From NCBI GenBank assembly GCA_014729615.1, contig WJJQ01000120.1, positions 1-11,219 on the forward strand: DNA of 11,219 nucleotides. The letters are read 5' to 3'. The notes beneath the pieces are model-generated. The model had not been told where the DNA came from. It saw nothing but the letters and a program-made list of their open reading frames with translations, and searched no databases. The position numbers and the translations under genes were made by a program. The number at the start of each line of letters is the position of its first letter. Position 1 is the first letter of the stretch. Below, in pieces: positions 9,765-11,219 of this stretch. The stretch comes from Candidatus Peregrinibacteria bacterium (GTDB taxonomy: Bacteria > Patescibacteriota > Gracilibacteria > UBA1369).

Positions 9765-9772
9765 ACTCACAG

Positions 9773-9932
9773 ATTAAAAGTTTAACTTGTTATGTTTTAT
9801 TTGTCCTTTTTGATAATTGCATTATCATTTTTGATTTACTACCTAATTTTCAATGATCAATCTAAAAAAAGAGTGTGCTTCTTGCACACTCCCTAACCGT
9901 AAACTTTATAACCTTTTAAATTAAAAGTTTAA
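9773..9932 (-). repeat. 13-base direct repeat in the rRNA leader
   Basis: ATTAAAAGTTTAA occurs exactly at 9773-9785 and again at 9920-9932, one copy on each side of the terminator-like hairpin. On the rRNA strand it reads TTAAACTTTTAAT; the upstream copy is part of the boxA-like sequence. Low complexity makes chance recurrence possible. Confidence 0.45.
9864..9891 (-). terminator. Intrinsic terminator or attenuator ahead of 23S
   Basis: On the minus strand GAGTGTGC (9891-9884), loop AAGAA, GCACACTC (9878-9871), then seven T. The 8-bp perfect stem can extend by two G-U pairs and one A-U pair. This is the strongest terminator-shaped element in the window. It lies downstream of the rRNA promoter and about 130 bases upstream of 23S. 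It could end transcripts from the upstream 78-aa gene, attenuate rRNA synthesis, or end a separate RNA of about 135 nt. Confidence 0.75.
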
Positions 9933-10004
9933 AGCTAAGAAATGCGCAATTAATAATGTTTTTTTGTCTATTAATATAGTGGTTTCTATAATTAAAGCCA
10001 TCCG

Positions 10005-10033
10005 AGTATAATCAGTTGCCAATGCGAAGTCAA
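10005..10033 (-). promoter_or_regulatory. rRNA promoter (near-consensus sigma-70) with UP-like element
   Basis: On the minus strand TTGACT (10033-10028), a 17-base spacer, then TATACT (10010-10005): five of six bases match in each hexamer. Directly upstream lies an A/T-only block (about 10057-10034) like the UP elements of strong rRNA promoters. The predicted start is near 9998. It is the best candidate for driving 23S-5S. Confidence 0.75.
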
Positions 10034-10071
10034 GAAAAAATAAAAGATTTTTTCCTTTACCCAAAATTTAC

Positions 10072-10308
10072 CTAAAAAAACATACCGAGTGAGGATCCCG
10101 CAATTAATTGCAAAGTCCCGAAAGCATACATCACGGAGAGGATAATTACACCCAATCCCACCAAAATATATAGCGTAAAAGTGCCACCAGAACCCAAATA
10201 TCTTTCCGCAAAATCGATATCACCTGTAATTTGTTGCAATTTTTCCCGGTAAATAACTACCAGTACACCCAGCGCAACCCCGAAAATAAATACCAATGCT
10301 TTATCCAT
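10072..10308 (-). CDS. Small two-helix membrane protein
   Basis: The 78-aa protein has two hydrophobic segments (about 4-19 and 45-70) joined by a polar loop with EKLQQITGDIDFAERYLGSG. The connector motif FAERYLGSGGTFTLY resembles small membrane proteins that I recall from CPR genomes, where their function is unknown; I cannot confirm this by search. It likely sits in the cytoplasmic membrane. Start ATG 10308 follows an ideal extended -10 box by six bases, so translation is probably leaderless. Stop TAG at 10072. It lies upstream of the rRNA promoter on the same strand with about 40 bases between, in the place where a 16S gene might be expected. Confidence 0.8.
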   Translation of the reverse strand: MDKALVFIFGVALGVLVVIYREKLQQITGDIDFAERYLGSGGTFTLYILVGLGVIILSVMYAFGTLQLIAGSSLGMFF

Positions 10309-10314
10309 AAGTTC

Positions 10315-10343
10315 ATTATAACATAATTGGGATTATTGGTCTA
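10315..10343 (-). promoter_or_regulatory. Promoter of the small membrane protein gene, leaderless start
   Basis: On the minus strand TAGACC (10343-10338, four of six), 17 bases, then a perfect TATAAT (10320-10315) with extended -10 TG one base upstream. Six bases separate the -10 box from ATG 10308, so the transcript should begin at or within a base or two of the A of the ATG. Confidence 0.65.
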
Positions 10344-10352
10344 TAACGCTAT

Positions 10353-10441
10353 TTACCTGGCAATGCAGCTTACCAAGTAAGGTGGGGTTACCCAGTATTG
10401 TTACTGGGTATAGCCGCTTACCGGGTATTCTTACCGGATAT
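10353..10441 (+). repeat. Six imperfect 11-bp repeats, consensus TTACCsrGTAT
   Basis: Copies start at 10353, 10370, 10388, 10401, 10418 and 10431: TTACCTGGCAA, TTACCAAGTAA, TTACCCAGTAT, TTACTGGGTAT, TTACCGGGTAT, TTACCGGATAT. Start-to-start distances are 17, 18, 13, 17 and 13. Copies three and four form a perfect 9-bp stem, TACCCAGTA (10389-10397) / TACTGGGTA (10402-10410), with a four-base loop. The block is more GC-rich than its surroundings. It sits between two divergent genes, so it is more likely a binding-site array or structured element than a terminator. The last copy runs into TATAAT (10439-10444), a possible extra -10 box. Confidence 0.6.
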
Positions 10442-10474
10442 AATTAAAAAAAATCCCATCTCCAGCTTCAGATA

Positions 10475-10503
10475 TTGACATATGAGGCACTTTATGTTAA
10501 AAA
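10475..10503 (+). promoter_or_regulatory. Promoter of the rightmost gene, leaderless start
   Basis: A perfect TTGACA (10475-10480), 17 bases, then TAAAAA (10498-10503) with extended -10 TG one base upstream. Six bases separate the -10 box from ATG 10510, so transcription should begin at or next to the start codon. Confidence 0.65.
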
Positions 10504-10509
10504 CAAATT

Positions 10510-11219
10510 ATGGAAATTAAAAGACTTTCAGCCATACCACTGCCAAAAATCGTGCAAGACCTAACAATAAGTGTTCCGCGCGATGAAGAGCATATATCCT
10601 ATTACGATTTAAGTAAGGACGCAAACAACAGCAAAAAGAAAAAGCTTGAGGAACTGCAAATTTCAGCCAACACTCATGCCTTTTATTTAGGTAAATTCAA
10701 AGCTACCACCATTTGGCAAAATATTTCCGATAAATGTGGTTTTGAAGCTGTAGATCAAGGCATTTATTCACATGAAACCTACGTAGAATTAATGAAACTA
10801 ATAAAAAAACACTTACTCGAAAACGAAAAGTGCACAATCGTTATAGGGCCGATATTAAGCGAATTATTTAATGGAAAAGAGGATATTGATGGATATTTAA
10901 AACCTGATGAACAATTAAAATACATAAAAAAATTAACAAAAAAATATGGAATAAAGCCAGATCAAATTGATATACGAAGAATGGAGGAAGAGCCGTATAA
11001 TCAAGGCCTATTCGAAGCCGCAACAAAAGCCAAAGACGAGCATGGCGACCAATTCACAAAATATGCCTACGAACACGATGGTCCCCTCCCCCCTTTAACC
11101 GACGATAACGTCGACGCGCTACTTATTGCCAAGTATTTACACAGAGCCGCAACGCAAAATCCAATTGCTCGCGAAATTTTTAAAGGACTCTTAACAGATC
11201 AGCAAAAATCAAACTCTTC
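10510..11219 (+). CDS. Unrecognised protein, C-terminus beyond the window
   Basis: I translated 236 uninterrupted codons from ATG 10510 to the right edge. No family is recognised. The protein appears soluble, without signal peptide or membrane segment. Visible parts are an N-terminal MEIKRLSAIPLPKIVQDL, a Lys run near 42-45, a mixed alpha/beta-looking region with the hydrophobic strand CTIVIGPILSELF (about 108-120), a charged region KYIKKLTKKYGIKPDQIDI, and an acidic, helical last part ending near REIFKGLLTDQQ. It has its own strong promoter and a leaderless-type start, and is divergent from the small membrane protein gene. Base composition is AT-rich like its neighbours, so nothing points to recent transfer. 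Confidence 0.8.
   Translation, partial: MEIKRLSAIPLPKIVQDLTISVPRDEEHISYYDLSKDANNSKKKKLEELQISANTHAFYLGKFKATTIWQNISDKCGFEAVDQGIYSHETYVELMKLIKKHLLENEKCTIVIGPILSELFNGKEDIDGYLKPDEQLKYIKKLTKKYGIKPDQIDIRRMEEEPYNQGLFEAATKAKDEHGDQFTKYAYEHDGPLPPLTDDNVDALLIAKYLHRAATQNPIAREIFKGLLTDQQKSNS

Larger units (their letters stand above)
9736..9998 (-). other. Leader of the 23S-5S transcript
   Basis: No gene is seen in this AT-rich stretch. In transcription order it holds: the predicted start near 9998; a weak boxA-like TTAGCTTTAAACTT (9938-9925) overlapping a 13-base direct repeat; the terminator-like hairpin (9891-9864); a palindrome TGATAAT-TGC-ATTATCA (9811-9827); the second copy of the 13-base repeat (9785-9773); and the hairpin at 9772-9753. 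There is no 16S gene or tRNA upstream. Confidence 0.55.

Noticed and set aside
9999..10001. Leaderless 26-codon reading frame starting at ATG 10001 on the minus strand, just after the rRNA -10 box
   Set aside because: The ATG lies only three bases after the -10 box, upstream of the expected transcription start, and the peptide has no support.
10032..10057. Terminator for the 78-aa gene (A/T stem with T run)
   Set aside because: The pairing is purely A-T with a bulge; position directly upstream of the rRNA -35 box fits an UP-like element better, though a weak terminator role cannot be excluded.
9736..10071. tRNA or 16S remnant upstream of 23S
   Set aside because: No cloverleaf, no T-arm GTTCRA motif and no conserved 16S 3' end sequence were found on either strand.
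10353..10441. CRISPR array
   Set aside because: Repeats are only 11 bp and imperfect, spacers are 2-7 bp, and no cas genes are present.
10510..11219. Faint resemblance of the middle region to cyclodipeptide synthases
   Set aside because: The similarity is limited to general charge and helix pattern; the N-terminal catalytic Ser motif of that family is not seen.

Overview
The window looks like a chromosomal segment of an AT-rich bacterium of the Candidate Phyla Radiation (Patescibacteria). The evidence is a PrgI-like protein followed by a stand-alone TraC/VirB4 N-terminal protein (a pair I know from CPR genomes), 23S-5S rRNA genes with no 16S gene beside them, almost no Shine-Dalgarno sequences, and several large unrecognised proteins. 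This is judged by eye, without a database search. The genetic code appears standard: long ORFs are uninterrupted and TGA is not read through.

Left part (1-3750). The 5' two thirds of lepA (elongation factor 4) runs leftward off the edge. It is divergent from a rightward unit of a PrgI-like membrane protein and the TraC-like protein, which overlap by one base. The two divergent promoters are interlocked at 1181-1222, and the PrgI gene should start at GTG 1257. Next is rarA, a AAA+ ATPase of replication-fork maintenance, whose start codon lies in the loop of a perfect 12-bp inverted repeat.

Middle (3750-6341). A terminator-like hairpin directly abuts a 687-aa ORF that matches no family at first sight. 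Motif reading suggests two divergent GGDEF-type (nucleotide cyclase) folds in tandem, the first degenerate and the second keeping a GGDEL motif and an upstream metal-type Asp. A 144-aa unknown gene follows after 30 bases.

Ribosomal part (6342-10033, minus strand). A near-consensus promoter (10033-10005) with an AT-rich upstream element precedes a leader of about 260 nt, then 23S (about 9735-6718) and 5S (6538-6418). The leader holds a strong intrinsic terminator hairpin before the 23S gene. It also holds an alternative hairpin that competes with the 24-bp pre-23S processing stem. The spacer contains a further long hairpin. No tRNA or 16S gene is present.

Right part (10034-11219). A 78-aa two-helix membrane protein on the minus strand is divergent from an unrecognised gene running off the right edge. 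Both have promoters placed so that transcription should start at or within a base or two of the ATG, implying leaderless mRNAs. Between them lies a cluster of six imperfect 11-bp repeats, partly palindromic.
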